64,000 nt of DNA from Burkholderia sp. WAC0059. GTDB taxonomy: Bacteria; Pseudomonadota; Gammaproteobacteria; Burkholderiales; Burkholderiaceae. Shown piece after piece: positions 63,456 through 64,000 of this stretch. The stretch covers positions 90,932 through 154,931 of the forward strand of contig NZ_PNEO01000014.1 in assembly GCF_002870125.1 (NCBI RefSeq), written 5' to 3'. The notes below the pieces were generated by a model. It did not search any database. It was not told the origin of the DNA and saw only the letters and a list, made by a program, of their open reading frames with translations. Position 1 is the first letter of the stretch, and each line of letters begins with the position of its first letter. The position numbers and the translations under genes are program-made.

Positions 63456-63860
63456 GTGGAAGCCGGCGACACCCCCGGACAGATACAGCTTCGACCGCTA
63501 CCGGCCAGTCGGCGACGACGTGGCATGTTGGCTATCGGGGGCGCGGTAGCGTCTATCCTCGCGATGTTGCAATTCGTGAAAGATGGTTGTTCCCGTGAGG
63601 ATTTCCGCGAACACGTTCGCTCGGTCAACCCCAAGCTAGCTCCGAGTTCGGTCAACACCAACATCAACGCGCTCATCGCTGAATGGGGAGTTCTTGCTGC
63701 AGAAGGCGATCAGCTACTTCTGACATCGAGAGGTGCGGCTTTTCTGGAATCGGAAGATCCCGACGATGTGTCTGACTGGCTACTAACCCAAATCCTGGGA
63801 TTCGACAACCTGCTCTATCTTTTGCGCCAAGGACCCCGTGAGCATAAAACGTTGATTGAG
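63456..63860 (+). pseudogene. Winged-helix-like ORF cut by an IS3-family element
   Basis: From GTG 63456 (AGGGAG six bases upstream) the frame gives LPASRRRRGMLAIGGAVASI, LQFVKDGCSREDFREHVRSV, NTNINALIAEWGVLAAEGDQ, LLLTSRGAAFLESEDPDDVS, a helix-wing pattern. After REHKTLIE the sequence becomes IS DNA (about 63861 onward), so the native end is lost. It may be the C-terminal half of the 62807 gene after a frameshift, or a separate gene. Function unknown. Confidence 0.5.
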
Positions 63861-63890
63861 TGGCCCCGGCTTGCAGTGCCAAAGGCAGTG

Positions 63891-64000
63891 TTAGTCTTCG
63901 GCGTTCTGTTGGTCCGTCAGTTGGGCCTGCAGGCCCAACTGACGGACATATTCGGCAGGTGACACTTCGCCAAGGGCCCTGTGAGGCCGACTCTCGTTGT
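63891..64000 (-). CDS. IS3-family transposase (OrfB), C-terminal fragment
   Basis: Minus-strand frame ending at TAA 63891-63893. The final residues contain NESRPHRALGEVSPAEYVRQ, the well-known C-terminal motif of IS3-family OrfB transposases (Y/FNE-RPH-ALG-SPAEY), then LGLQAQLTDQQNAED. Only about 36 residues are in the window, including none of the DDE catalytic centre. It includes a 36-bp perfect palindrome (63912-63947). Confidence 0.85.
   Translation of the reverse strand, partial: NESRPHRALGEVSPAEYVRQLGLQAQLTDQQNAED
63912..63947. repeat. 36-bp perfect palindrome inside the IS3 transposase end
   Basis: Starting at 63912 the arm is GTCCGTCAGTTGGGCCTG, immediately followed by its exact complement CAGGCCCAACTGACGGAC to 63947: no spacer. 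It encodes QLGLQAQLTD in the transposase. It could form a cruciform or hairpin close to the IS end. Confidence 0.85.

Larger units (their letters stand above)
53389..64000. mobile_element. Left part of an integrated element at the ribE 3' end
   Basis: From the ribE stop to the right edge, GC falls visibly, gaps are longer, and the genes are of mobile type: a P4-type integrase, an AlpA-like regulator, a DUF3631 helicase/primase-like protein, a filamentous-phage type replication protein, a second tyrosine recombinase, IS630 and IS3 remnants. Several genes are broken. The left junction is within or next to ribE codons after about 53295; the right end is outside the window. No capsid, conjugation or mating-pair genes are seen so far. 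Confidence 0.85.
63861..64000 (-). mobile_element. End of an IS3-family insertion sequence (partial)
   Basis: The last 140 bases carry the 3' end of an IS3-type transposase on the minus strand (63891-64000) and a flank that starts TGGCCCCGGCTTGCAGTGCC, a plausible terminal inverted repeat beginning TG with a GGGGCCA end. The insertion interrupts the frame that starts at 63456. The rest of the IS is outside the window. Confidence 0.75.

Noticed and set aside
53389..64000. CRISPR array or complete defence system in the element.
   Set aside because: No regularly spaced repeats of CRISPR type, no cas genes, and no complete toxin-antitoxin or restriction gene set within the window.

Overview
The window looks like a Burkholderiaceae chromosome (Burkholderia, Paraburkholderia, Caballeronia or Trinickia type). 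The evidence is very GC-rich coding sequence, a Gram-negative trimeric porin, a Mycetohabitans/Burkholderia-style bioAFDB cluster, and the glucose block in which glucokinase is fused to a HexR-type regulator. Everything was read from sequence alone; no database was searched.

Positions 1-53388 are ordinary core genome. From left to right: the 5' part of htpG; a divergent MocR-type regulator and aminotransferase pair followed by RidA and PhzF family genes; a membrane GGDEF-EAL signalling protein; a CopD-like membrane protein; parC and parE; the ABC-F protein uup; a rubredoxin gene broken by an amber codon; a porin; an NRAMP-superfamily metal transporter with a very long leader that carries two small reading frames; tRNA-Ser(CGA) downstream of serS; rarA; the biotin operon bioA-F-D-B; a secreted alpha/beta hydrolase; a YchJ-like protein; a beta-carbonic anhydrase; an MBL-fold hydrolase; lolA-ftsK; trxB; an Smr protein and a UPF0126-type membrane protein. 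Then comes the sugar locus: an ABC importer (gtsABCD-like) facing zwf-pgl-glk/hexR, with a perfect HexR-type operator between them. It is followed by a PUA/EVE-like gene, hemL, ribD and ribE.

From about 53300 to the right edge the character changes: lower GC, relaxed codon use, mobile-element genes and several broken frames. This is the left part of an integrated element that seems to have entered the 3' end of ribE, whose last ~100 bases already have foreign-looking codons. It carries possible integrase arm-type repeats, a DUF1871-like gene, an IS630-type remnant, a P4-type integrase with a frameshift, a DUF6499-like regulator, an AlpA-like gene translationally coupled to a DUF3631 helicase/primase-like gene, and a filamentous-phage type (II/X family) replication protein. 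Downstream of that replication gene is a field of GTAGCGG repeats with a 16-bp inverted pair that could be a replication origin. Next are a dif-like palindrome beside a second, doubly damaged tyrosine recombinase, two reading frames of an unrecognised or broken gene, and the end of an IS3-family element at the window edge.

The most interesting signals are: (1) the ~730-nt leader of the NRAMP-type transporter, with a Pro/Asp-rich leader-peptide candidate reminiscent of Mg2+-sensing leaders; (2) the origin-like repeat field beside the pII-type replication gene; (3) the dif-like palindrome; (4) the likely ribE attachment site; and (5) the amber codon replacing the conserved tryptophan of rubredoxin.
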